From: DATBHM01 sp963772375
GTDB taxonomy: Bacteria > Actinomycetota > UBA4738 > JACQTL01
NCBI GenBank assembly: GCA_963772375.1
Contig: CAVYXG010000005.1
Location: forward strand, 558,001 to 622,000
Direction of reading: 5' to 3'
DNA length: 64,000 nt
Positions 1 through 7,766 of the stretch are shown here, piece after piece; the stretch's first letter is position 1, and each line of letters opens with the position of its first letter. The position numbers and the translations under genes are program-made. The notes beneath the pieces were generated by a model. The model was not told the DNA's origin, ran no database searches, and was given only the letters and a program-made list of their open reading frames with translations.

Positions 1-2
1 AG

Positions 3-422
3 AACCTCGGCGCCGCGGCCCGATCGGCGGAGGCAGCCGGGGTCGCGATGCTGGTGTCGAGGGAACGCCGCGCCGCGCCCGTCACACCGGCGGCGATCCG
101 CGCCTCGGCCGGCGCGCTGCTCCATCTGCCCATCGCTCGTGTGACGAACCTCACGCGAACGCTGCAGACGCTCCAGTCGCTCGGCTTCACGGTGGTCGGC
201 CTCGACGAGGACGCGCCGAAGAGCATCCTCGACGAAGCCGCCCCCGACGGCCGGCTGGCGCTGGTGCTTGGGGCGGAGGGGACGGGCATCTCGCGACTGG
301 TCCGCGAGCACTGCGACCTGCTCGTGTCGCTCCCCATGCGCGGCAGCGTGCAGTCGCTGAACGCCTCGGCGGCGCTCGCCGCGGCGCTGTTCGCCTACGT
401 GCTCACTCGGCGGCGCGATTGA
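3..422 (+). CDS. SpoU/TrmH-family RNA 2'-O-methyltransferase, C-terminal part
   Basis: The 5' end lies outside the window; the frame is open from base 3, so the ATG at 48 is internal. The visible 139 residues begin with NLGAAARSAEAAGV, the conserved SpoU motif 1 (normally preceded by DP). They contain the motif 2 segment ALVLGAEGTGIS and the motif 3 segment LPMRGSVQSLNASAALA, which together form the trefoil-knot SAM site. The family methylates a ribose 2'-OH in rRNA or tRNA; 23S rRNA G2251 (RlmB-like) is the commonest substrate, but the visible part does not settle this. tRNA-Thr follows 62 bases later on the same strand. Confidence 0.88.
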   Translation, partial: NLGAAARSAEAAGVAMLVSRERRAAPVTPAAIRASAGALLHLPIARVTNLTRTLQTLQSLGFTVVGLDEDAPKSILDEAAPDGRLALVLGAEGTGISRLVREHCDLLVSLPMRGSVQSLNASAALAAALFAYVLTRRRD

Positions 423-484
423 TCGGTTCCGGCGTTCCCGCGGGCTATCCTTCTTCGCGGGCGGATGAACCGGCCGCCCGGCAC

Positions 485-561
485 GCCGGCGTGGCGCAGT
501 CCGGTAGCGCAAGCGATTTGTAATCGCTAGGTCGTCGGTTCGAATCCGACCGCCGGCTCCA
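485..561 (+). tRNA. tRNA-Thr (anticodon TGT)
   Basis: A complete cloverleaf is visible. The acceptor arm GCCGGCG (485-491) pairs with CGCCGGC (551-557). The anticodon stem AGCGA/TCGCT encloses the loop TTTGTAA with anticodon TGT at 519-521. The T arm GTCGG-TTCGAAT-CCGAC is canonical. The discriminator base is T (558), and CCA is encoded at 559-561. TGT reads ACA and other Thr codons. Confidence 0.96.
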
Positions 562-674
562 TTCGTTGCAGTCGTTCGAACCGCACCGGATCCCAGGTGT
601 TCGAGGCGGCGCTCTCGCCGGTGTCGCCCGGGTGACGCGCCGCCTCCTTCGCCGCGAGCCGGAATCGTCCGCCT

Positions 675-3428
675 GTGGCAGCATTGGCGACGTTGCAGAC
701 TCGCCCAAACCACTCGAGAGGCCCGTTCCACCTGCCCGCCGTTGTTGCGCTGGTGCTGGCGATGGGTGTGCTGGTGGGAGCGTCCACTGCCTCGGCTCTG
801 CCCAAGCCCGCCGCCGTTCGACCGGTGGCGGCGACCACGGTATCCGAGCCCTCGGTTCGGCAGTCCGCCACCGTCACGCGGGATGCCGTCGTGGACCTCG
901 CGAAGGCCCTGCTCCGCACCGGTGTCGAGCGCCTTCGGGGCGACGCCGTACGGACCACCGCCGCGGTGGCGTCGAAGCCCATCCAATCCTGCCCCGGGTT
1001 CTGGTTCACGGCCTTCGGCGTGGTCTGGCACCAGCAGGGGGCCGGTTCGGTCGCCGGTACGGCCACGTGGCTCGGCGCGCACGGCGCCGTGCTCGGTCAC
1101 CAGGCCCTCGCTCCCGACGACGACGGCGGTGACGCGGCGGGCCCCGGCCCGCATTCCACCCCGCTGATCTGGACCGGCGGCGGCCGGTGTGTGCGGCTCG
1201 TGGTCAGGCTCCCCGCCGGCGTGACCATCGCCGATCCGCACGTCGCGTTCGCCAACACCTCCGGCTCCGCCGCCGGCCCCGGAACCGGCCCGCCCGACAT
1301 CGCGGTACGGGGCGTGGACACGACCGACCTCGCGGACCCGGGGGACGCGCCCGGCGCGAGTCCGGCGGACCGCGCGGCGAACGGGGGCGGACCGCCGATG
1401 CCGGCCATGGTCTCGCGCGCGGCGTGGGGTGCCCAGCAGGTGTCGTTCGACATGGGCTCACCGGGGTGCAGCGCGCCGTACTACTCGCCGATCAAGGTGG
1501 CCTACGTCCACCACACGTCGGGCACGAACTCCTACTCGCGCGCCCAGAGCGACGACATCGTCCGGGGCATTGACTGGTACCACACGCAGGAACGCGGCTA
1601 CTGCGACATCGCCTACAACTTCCTCGTCGACCGGTTCGGGACGATCTTCGTGGGCCGTGCCGGCGGCATCGACCTCCCGGTGGTCCCCGGCTCCCAGGCT
1701 GGGTTCAACCCGTTCACGTTCTCGGTGTCGGTGATGGGGAACTTCGCCTCCGCCGCCCCGCCGCGCGCGGCCATCGAGAGCGTCGAGCGCGTCCTTGCCT
1801 GGAAGCTCGACCTCGCGCACGTGCCGGCCGACGGAACGGCCACCCTCGTCTCCCAGGGCTACGACACGGACCGCTATCCGCCCGGGCAGCGGATCGCGAT
1901 GCACACCATCGAGGGCCACCGCCGGACGAGCCAGACCGACTGCCCCGGCCGCATCTGGAACCTGCTGCCGCAGATCCGCCGGGCCGTCGCGGCCATGGGC
2001 GGCCCCAAGATCTACCGCCCGGCCGAGTCGGCCCCGCAGATCTCACCGGGGCACGGTTCGGTGCGGTTCACCGCGACGGCGTCCGTCCCGCTGCGGTGGT
2101 CGGTGACGGTCGAGCGCCCGGACGGCACCGGGATCCGGCCCCTGCAGCAGCACGGCATGTCGACCTCGCTGCGTATCGACTGGGACGGGCTCGACGCGAA
2201 CGGCCACCCGGCCCCGCCCGGCGCCTACGCGGCGCTCATCGCCGGCACCGCTCGCGATGGGGCCGCCCCCCGCCGGGCCACCCTGCAGATCGACGTGCCC
2301 GGCGCGCCGCCCGGACCGCTCTCGGTTCCGAGCGGCACCGTCCAGGTCCACGGCGGCTTCGCCACGCTCCGGGCCGTCGCGGTCGCCGGCCCGGCCGACG
2401 TCTGGGCCGTCGGAACGATCGCCACGGACGGCGCGATCCGCCCGCTCGTTCGCCACCTCGGCCAGCACGGCTGGACGACGCTCGGCTCCCCGAACCCCGG
2501 CGTCCACGGCAGCGGCCTCCAGGCGGTCGCCGCGACGGCGCGGGACGACGTCTGGGCGGGCGGATTCTCGTGCCTCAGCTCGGGGTGCGGGCGGGGCGGA
2601 GGGTTCGGCTCGCGGACCCTCATGGAGCACTGGAACGGCCACGGCTGGAAGCCCGTGCCCACGCCGAGCCCCGGCACCGCGCTCAACGAGATCCGCGCCG
2701 TCGACGCCGTGGCGCCGGACGACGTGTGGGCCGTCGGGCTGTGGTCGGACCGGGGCCGGTGGCTGCGGCACGGACTGGTCCTCCATTGGGACGGCACGTC
2801 GTGGCGGCAGGTCCGGATCCCGTTCGTCCCCGGCGAGGCCCATCTCGACGGCATCTCCACCTCCGGGCCCGACGACGCGTGGGCGGCCGGCGAGGTGTGC
2901 CCCGGTCCCTGCTCCGGCCTCGCGCACAGCGCCGCGCTCCTCCTGCACTGGAACGGCTCCGGGTTCACCCGCGTGCAGCCGGCCGCGCTGGGCGCCGACC
3001 GCAGCGGGCTGGATGGCGTCCTCGACGTGTCGCCGACCGAGGCCTGGGCGGTGGGTGGCAGATCGGCCAACCGCGTCGCGCCGACGCAGCCGCTCATCGA
3101 GCGGTGGGACGGGACCAGGTGGCGCCGCATCGCGGCGCCGCTCGCGGGGAAGTCGTCCGAGCTGTTCGACGTTTTGGCGGCCGGCGGCCGCCTGTGGTCG
3201 GTGGGCGCGTTCGGGACGAGCAGCGCCGAGCGCCCGTTCACGCTGCGCCGCAGCGCGTCCGGGGCGTGGAAGCGGGTCGGAGCGCCGAGTCCGAACGTCC
3301 GGCTGGCGTTCCTGTCGGGAGCCGCAACGGGGACGACACCCGACATGTGGGCGGCGGGACCGGCCACGTCGGGACCGTTCGCGCTGCACTGGAACGGCCA
3401 TGTCTGGAGGTCCGTGGCGACGGGCTGA
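675..3428 (+). CDS. Secreted PGRP-type N-acetylmuramoyl-L-alanine amidase with C-terminal repeat domain
   Basis: This 917-residue exported protein is likely a peptidoglycan amidase. The GTG start is uncertain; a hydrophobic signal segment ending GASTASA spans about residues 17-41. The amidase (PGRP/Amidase_2) domain covers about 245-440. Its zinc ligands are recognisable: the VHHT histidine (279/280), H415 in GHRR and C423 in DCPG. A FlgD-type Ig-like module follows (about 455-545; WDGLDANGHPAPPG). From about 560 to the end, blades built on DDVWAVG or similar plus a following HWNG/HWDG recur five or six times and resemble a beta-propeller, perhaps a wall- or sugar-binding surface. It is not in an obvious operon. 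The amidase domain is certain; the role of the repeats is inferred. Confidence 0.88.
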   Translation: MAALATLQTRPNHSRGPFHLPAVVALVLAMGVLVGASTASALPKPAAVRPVAATTVSEPSVRQSATVTRDAVVDLAKALLRTGVERLRGDAVRTTAAVASKPIQSCPGFWFTAFGVVWHQQGAGSVAGTATWLGAHGAVLGHQALAPDDDGGDAAGPGPHSTPLIWTGGGRCVRLVVRLPAGVTIADPHVAFANTSGSAAGPGTGPPDIAVRGVDTTDLADPGDAPGASPADRAANGGGPPMPAMVSRAAWGAQQVSFDMGSPGCSAPYYSPIKVAYVHHTSGTNSYSRAQSDDIVRGIDWYHTQERGYCDIAYNFLVDRFGTIFVGRAGGIDLPVVPGSQAGFNPFTFSVSVMGNFASAAPPRAAIESVERVLAWKLDLAHVPADGTATLVSQGYDTDRYPPGQRIAMHTIEGHRRTSQTDCPGRIWNLLPQIRRAVAAMGGPKIYRPAESAPQISPGHGSVRFTATASVPLRWSVTVERPDGTGIRPLQQHGMSTSLRIDWDGLDANGHPAPPGAYAALIAGTARDGAAPRRATLQIDVPGAPPGPLSVPSGTVQVHGGFATLRAVAVAGPADVWAVGTIATDGAIRPLVRHLGQHGWTTLGSPNPGVHGSGLQAVAATARDDVWAGGFSCLSSGCGRGGGFGSRTLMEHWNGHGWKPVPTPSPGTALNEIRAVDAVAPDDVWAVGLWSDRGRWLRHGLVLHWDGTSWRQVRIPFVPGEAHLDGISTSGPDDAWAAGEVCPGPCSGLAHSAALLLHWNGSGFTRVQPAALGADRSGLDGVLDVSPTEAWAVGGRSANRVAPTQPLIERWDGTRWRRIAAPLAGKSSELFDVLAAGGRLWSVGAFGTSSAERPFTLRRSASGAWKRVGAPSPNVRLAFLSGAATGTTPDMWAAGPATSGPFALHWNGHVWRSVATG

Positions 3429-3474
3429 CCGCCATCTGCAGGCATGGCCCGGCGGTCGCCGAACGGAGTGGTCA

Positions 3475-5718
3475 TCACGCCGACCGGCTGACCGAGCCCT
3501 CCCGACCCTGCGCGTCCACGTCCCATCGAGCGCCGAACGCGTGGATCCCGGAGATCCGGATCCGCCCGACCGACTCGGGGATGAACGGGTCCACGACCAG
3601 CGCACCCTCATGGATGCCGATGCCGAGCATGGCGCTCACCAGGAAGAACGGCGCCGCCGTCGCCCAGGCCTGCGGGCTGCAGGCGGTCGGGAAGGGCACC
3701 GGGAACCGGCTGAGGACGCGGGGGAAGCCGGCGAACGCCTCGGGGAGGCGCCCCTGGGAGTAGGACGCGGCCTCCACCAGGGCGAGGGCGATGCGGTTCG
3801 ACTCCTCGCGGAACCCCATCCGGGCCATCCCGGCCGCGATGATCGCGTTGTCGTGCGGCCAGATCGTGCCGACGTGGTAGCCGATCGGGTTGAACCCGGC
3901 CTCCGCCGACGACAGGGTCCGGACACCCCATCCGGAGAACATCTCGTCGCTCATCAGCCGGCGGACGACCACGTCCGCGCGTTCCCCCGGCACGATCCCC
4001 GACATCAGCAGCTGGCCCATGTTGGAGGTCATCGAGTCGATCCGGCGTTTGTCGCCGTCGAGCCCGATCGCGTAGAAGCCGCCGCGGTCATCCGTCCAGA
4101 ACGCCTCGTTGAAGCGCCGCTCGAGGTCCGCCGCCTCCCCGCGAAGGCGTTCGGCCCAGCCGGGGTCGCCGAATACACGCTCGGCCAGCTCCGCGGCCCG
4201 GACCTTGGCGTCGTAGGAGTATCCCTGGGCCTCCGCGATCGCGATCGGCAGGAACGGGATCCGCCCGTCGGCGAACTGCACGCCGTCGAACGAGTCCTTC
4301 CAGCACTGGTTCCCGAGGCCCTGCGTCGACCGGGTCCGGTACTCGACGAACCCGTCGCCGTCCTGGTCGCCGTACCGGTCGATCCACTCGAGGGCCCGTT
4401 GCACGTGCTGACGCATGCCGCCCACGAACTCGTCGTCGCCGGTCCACCGCCAGTACGCGCTCAGCAGGATCAGCCACAGCTGGGTGGCGTCGGTGTTCCC
4501 GTAGTAGGGATTGTGGGGCTTCAGCCCGAGCTGGGTGAGCTCGCCGGCCCGGTACTCGTGCGCGATCTTGCCGGGTTCCTCGTCGCGGAAGTCGTCGACC
4601 TTCGTTCCCTGCAGTAGGGCGAGGGCCGTGAGGCCGCCCTTGGCGAGCTCGGGCCCGACCCACATCGACATCAGCGCGGTGACGAGGGTGTCCCGGCCGA
4701 ACAGCGTCATGAACCACGGCAGCCCCGCGGCCGGCAGGCCCATCTCCCGATCCATCCCCGGCAGCCGTCCGCTGATCCGGAGCGCCGCGAGGTCGGTCAC
4801 GGACTTCCGGAATACCGCGGTCAGCACGTCGGAGTTCGATTCGAACTCCGGCACCTGCCGCATCCACCGCGACAGCGAATCGTCGGCGTCCCGCCAGCTG
4901 TCGCCGAAGTCGCGGTGCACCCGCTCGAGGAGCAGGCCCGACGCGTCGACCTCCACGTCGACGTCGGCCCTCCATTCGCCGCGGGGCGTGAGCTCCACCG
5001 CCCACACGAGGTCGTCCCCGTCGATCGTGGGCTCGCCGGTGGCGCGGACCCGCGTCTCGGCCGAGAACGGGTCGTGCTCGTACCGGAACGACAGCCGCCC
5101 GGCGGCGGGGTCGTGATTCCGAACGATCGACGCGCCACGGTCCCGGACCTGGGCCTTGATCTCGAACAGGTCGGCGAAGTCGGTCCCCACCGCCAGCCGG
5201 AGCTCGAACCCCAGGGGGTCGTCCGAGAAGCTGTGGATCGTGATCTCCTCGTGGAGATCGGCGCCGACGAACCGGCTCCGCCGGACCGACAGGATGTTCC
5301 TGGGCAGGTCGGACACGGCCGGGTTCGTCAGCACGAACACCGCTGAGTAGTAGTCGACGGCGTCGGACCGCAGGACCGGCAGCGGTTCCCCGTCGATGGT
5401 CAGCACCCACGTGCCGAGGAACCGCGTGTCCGCCACCACGAACCCGCCGATCGAGCCCTGGGGGACGTCCCCCCGGGAGTCCGAGTAGCAGAACGCCCGC
5501 CCCTCGAGGACCGCGATCGCGCCGGCCCCGAGCTCGGGCGGGATGATCCGCTTGGCGCTCGGGACGCCGCCCGCCACGCCGGCGCCGGGCATGGGATCGG
5601 CCGGGGTGGGTCGGCCACCGCCGGGCGGTGGACGTCGTCCCGCCCCACCGGCCGGACCCCCCGCGCTGCTGGGGACGCCGAGGACAGCATGCAGCGGGTC
5701 GGGGCGCTCGTGTCTCAT
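3475..5718 (-). CDS. Amylo-alpha-1,6-glucosidase / glycogen-debranching-type glycoside hydrolase
   Basis: The 747-residue protein has the two-part architecture of bacterial GDE-type debranching enzymes. After a Pro/Gly-rich leader (about 1-50) comes an N-terminal beta-sandwich (about 55-290; DTRFLGTWVLTIDGEP), then an (alpha/alpha)6 barrel with the segment GLPWFMTLFGRDTLVTAL and later GYHVGTIWPHDNA. These enzymes hydrolyse alpha-1,6 branches or related glucosides in the cytoplasm. The ATG start is fixed by a strong GGAGGAGG ribosome binding site just upstream (about 5722-5731 on this strand). It is transcribed divergently from the glutamate dehydrogenase. Exact substrate (glycogen or another glucan) is not proven. 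Confidence 0.85.
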   Translation of the reverse strand: MRHERPDPLHAVLGVPSSAGGPAGGAGRRPPPGGGRPTPADPMPGAGVAGGVPSAKRIIPPELGAGAIAVLEGRAFCYSDSRGDVPQGSIGGFVVADTRFLGTWVLTIDGEPLPVLRSDAVDYYSAVFVLTNPAVSDLPRNILSVRRSRFVGADLHEEITIHSFSDDPLGFELRLAVGTDFADLFEIKAQVRDRGASIVRNHDPAAGRLSFRYEHDPFSAETRVRATGEPTIDGDDLVWAVELTPRGEWRADVDVEVDASGLLLERVHRDFGDSWRDADDSLSRWMRQVPEFESNSDVLTAVFRKSVTDLAALRISGRLPGMDREMGLPAAGLPWFMTLFGRDTLVTALMSMWVGPELAKGGLTALALLQGTKVDDFRDEEPGKIAHEYRAGELTQLGLKPHNPYYGNTDATQLWLILLSAYWRWTGDDEFVGGMRQHVQRALEWIDRYGDQDGDGFVEYRTRSTQGLGNQCWKDSFDGVQFADGRIPFLPIAIAEAQGYSYDAKVRAAELAERVFGDPGWAERLRGEAADLERRFNEAFWTDDRGGFYAIGLDGDKRRIDSMTSNMGQLLMSGIVPGERADVVVRRLMSDEMFSGWGVRTLSSAEAGFNPIGYHVGTIWPHDNAIIAAGMARMGFREESNRIALALVEAASYSQGRLPEAFAGFPRVLSRFPVPFPTACSPQAWATAAPFFLVSAMLGIGIHEGALVVDPFIPESVGRIRISGIHAFGARWDVDAQGREGSVSRSA

Positions 5719-5743
5719 CGGTTCCTCCTCCCACGGGCGCCAA

Positions 5744-5775
5744 GGTGGTACCAGCCAGGTGCTGCCGGTGGTACC
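5744..5775. promoter_or_regulatory. Paired GGTGGTACC direct repeats in a divergent promoter region
   Basis: Two identical 9-mers, GGTGGTACC, lie at 5744-5752 and 5767-5775. Their starts are 23 bp apart, about two helical turns, and each is centred on the palindrome GGTACC. They sit 26 and 49 bp from the debranching-enzyme start codon. This looks like a two-site operator for a dimeric repressor. The regulator is not identifiable. Confidence 0.35.
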
Positions 5776-5880
5776 GCGTACGGGGCATCATCCACCCAGA
5801 CCCGCGATGGGCGCTGTCGCCCGGCACGAGCGGAGTGCTGGTGCCGTTTCCGTGTGCCGGTCGATCCCACCACCGCGAAC

Positions 5881-5886
5881 TACACT
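5881..5886 (+). promoter_or_regulatory. Candidate -10 element for the glutamate dehydrogenase gene
   Basis: TACACT fits an actinobacterial housekeeping -10 box. It would give a transcript with a leader of about 53 nt before the GTG at 5947, which has its own AGGAG site. No convincing -35 element is seen. Confidence 0.4.
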
Positions 5887-5946
5887 CGGGGCCGGGGCCC
5901 GCCGATCACGAACCAGCCACGAACCCGAACGGAACAGGAGCCGGGT

Positions 5947-7194
5947 GTGAGTTCCAACTCCCCGTGGGAGGCCGCACTCTCACAGCTCGAGGAGGCCGCG
6001 GCGACCCTCAACCTCGATCCGGGCGTCCACGACGTGCTGCGCAACCCTAAGCGCGTGCTCACGGTCGCCGTTCCCATCCGGCACGACGACGGCGGGGTTC
6101 GCGTGTACACAGGGTTCCGCGTCCATCACAACACGTCGCGCGGCCCATCCAAAGGCGGTATCCGGTACCACCCGGACGTCGACATCGACGAGGTCAAGGC
6201 CCTCGCGATGTGGATGACCTGGAAGTGCGCGATCGTGGGCATCCCGTACGGCGGCGCCAAGGGAGGGGTGGTGGTCGACCCGAAGTCCCTGACGGTCCGC
6301 GAGCTCGAGAAGCTCACCCGGCGCTATGCCGCGGAGATCCTGCCGCTGATCGGCCCCGACCGCGACATCCCGGCTCCCGACGTGGGGACCGACGACCAGA
6401 TCATGGCCTGGATCATGGACACGTACTCCATGAACGTCGGCCACTCGGCGCTCGGTGTCGTCACCGGCAAGCCGCTCTCGGTCGGCGGCTCGGCGGGGCG
6501 CGGGGACGCGACCAGTCGCGGCGTGATGTACGTGGCCGAGGCGACCCTCAAGCACCAGGGCTGGAAGGTGGACGAGACCCGCGTCGCCATCCAGGGCTAC
6601 GGCAAGGTGGGCGCGCCGGCGGTTCGGCTCATGGAGGAGCTCGGGTGCATCGTCGTCGGCGTCTCCGACGTCCACGGCGGCACCTACTGCCCCGATGGGC
6701 TGTCCTGGAAGGGGCTGGCCGCCCACCACGCGGACACCGGCACGGTGGTCGGCTACGACGGCGGCGAGGACGTCACCAACGCCGAGCTCCTCGAGATCGA
6801 GTGCGATCTGCTGATCCCGGCCGCGCTCGAGAGCCAGATCACCGACGACAACGCCGGACGGATCAGGGCCGAGATCATCGTCGAGGGGGCGAACGGCCCG
6901 ACCACCCCTGCCGCCGACGAGATCCTCCGCGACCGCGGCGTGCTGGTCGTGCCCGACATCCTGGCGAACTCCGGCGGCGTGACCGTGTCCTACTTCGAAT
7001 GGGTCCAGGACCTCCAGGCGTACTTCTGGGACGAGGACGAGGTGAACCGCAAGCTCCGCAAGATCATGGAGAACGCCTATCTCGACGTCCTGGCCACGGC
7101 CGACGAGCACAAGGTCCACATGCGGACCGCCGCGACGATTCTCGGGGTCAATCGCGTCGCGGAGGCCCATCGGACGCGCGGCCTGTTCCCGTAG
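5947..7194 (+). CDS. gdhA: Glu/Leu/Phe/Val-family dehydrogenase, probably NAD(P)-glutamate dehydrogenase
   Basis: The 415-residue enzyme belongs to the Glu/Leu/Phe/Val dehydrogenase family. It would interconvert glutamate and 2-oxoglutarate plus ammonia in the cytoplasm. Substrate-binding and catalytic lysines occur in GPSKGGIRYHPDV and PYGGAKGGV, and the Rossmann glycine motif is IQGYGKVGAPA. The GTG at 5947 is chosen because AGGAG lies six bases upstream and the family N-terminus begins here; the frame stays open to 5689. Length and motifs fit hexameric GDH better than leucine or phenylalanine dehydrogenase, though substrate cannot be proven from sequence alone. Confidence 0.9.
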   Translation: MSSNSPWEAALSQLEEAAATLNLDPGVHDVLRNPKRVLTVAVPIRHDDGGVRVYTGFRVHHNTSRGPSKGGIRYHPDVDIDEVKALAMWMTWKCAIVGIPYGGAKGGVVVDPKSLTVRELEKLTRRYAAEILPLIGPDRDIPAPDVGTDDQIMAWIMDTYSMNVGHSALGVVTGKPLSVGGSAGRGDATSRGVMYVAEATLKHQGWKVDETRVAIQGYGKVGAPAVRLMEELGCIVVGVSDVHGGTYCPDGLSWKGLAAHHADTGTVVGYDGGEDVTNAELLEIECDLLIPAALESQITDDNAGRIRAEIIVEGANGPTTPAADEILRDRGVLVVPDILANSGGVTVSYFEWVQDLQAYFWDEDEVNRKLRKIMENAYLDVLATADEHKVHMRTAATILGVNRVAEAHRTRGLFP

Positions 7195-7333
7195 GCCGTT
7201 CGTCCATCCCCCGAACCGGAGCGACGGACCCGCCCGGGGGAGGGCGAAACCGTCGAACACCGCCGCTGTGCAGCCGAAACGCCGATCCGCGCGCGCTCAA
7301 GATCGGTCCCCTGCCGTCGATGCAATAGCCTCA

Positions 7334-7765
7334 GTGAGAGGTGCGTTCCCGCTTCGGTTCGTCGCCGTGGTCCTGCTCGTCGCGGGGCTCGCGACCGCCT
7401 GCTCCGAAGTCGCGAACCGGGCCGCGACCGGTCCCCGTGTGTCGGTGACGGAGCGGGACTTTCACATCTCCGCGCCGACCGTGGTTCCCGCGGGTGACGT
7501 GGTCATCTCCGCCCACAACACGGGGCCGGATGCGCACGAGCTCATCCTCATCCGGCGCACACGGGGGAGCCTCCCGCTCCGACCGGACGGGATCACCGTG
7601 GACGAGGACGCCGTCGAGGCCCGAACGCCGGGCGCCCTCGAGCCCTACCAGCCCGGCATGACCGAGGACCTCACCGTCCATCTGACGCCGGGGCGGTACG
7701 TGTTCATCTGCAACATGTCCGGCCACTACCTGAGCGGCATGCACGCGGACATCGTCGTGAGGTGA
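7334..7765 (+). CDS. Cupredoxin-domain lipoprotein
   Basis: This is a small exported copper-protein candidate of 143 residues. A short charged N-terminus is followed by a hydrophobic stretch and a lipobox ending LATAC, so the mature protein should be lipid-anchored outside the membrane. The plastocyanin-type ligand set is intact: one His in PDAHELI, then Cys, His and Met in FICNMSGHYLSGM. It probably carries electrons or senses copper or redox state. The GTG at 7334 gives a normal lipoprotein signal; an upstream GTG at 7268 is possible. The stop codon is one base before the next gene, implying coupled translation with the c-di-GMP protein. Confidence 0.8.
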   Translation: MRGAFPLRFVAVVLLVAGLATACSEVANRAATGPRVSVTERDFHISAPTVVPAGDVVISAHNTGPDAHELILIRRTRGSLPLRPDGITVDEDAVEARTPGALEPYQPGMTEDLTVHLTPGRYVFICNMSGHYLSGMHADIVVR

Positions 7766-7766
7766 G

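Noticed and set aside
2043..3611. A 522-codon minus-strand frame opposite the amidase repeats.
   Set aside because: The amidase reading has recurring conserved repeats; the antisense product is low complexity and Arg-rich.
5767..5779. GGTGGTACCGCG resembles the T-box riboswitch core upstream of the dehydrogenase gene.
   Set aside because: Only about 50 bases separate it from the divergent start codon, leaving no room for a stem I. A good -10 element lies downstream of it, and the first nine bases are repeated 23 bp earlier, which fits an operator better.
5980..7260. A 426-codon minus-strand frame opposite the glutamate dehydrogenase.
   Set aside because: The dehydrogenase motifs are unambiguous and the antisense frame shows no domain.
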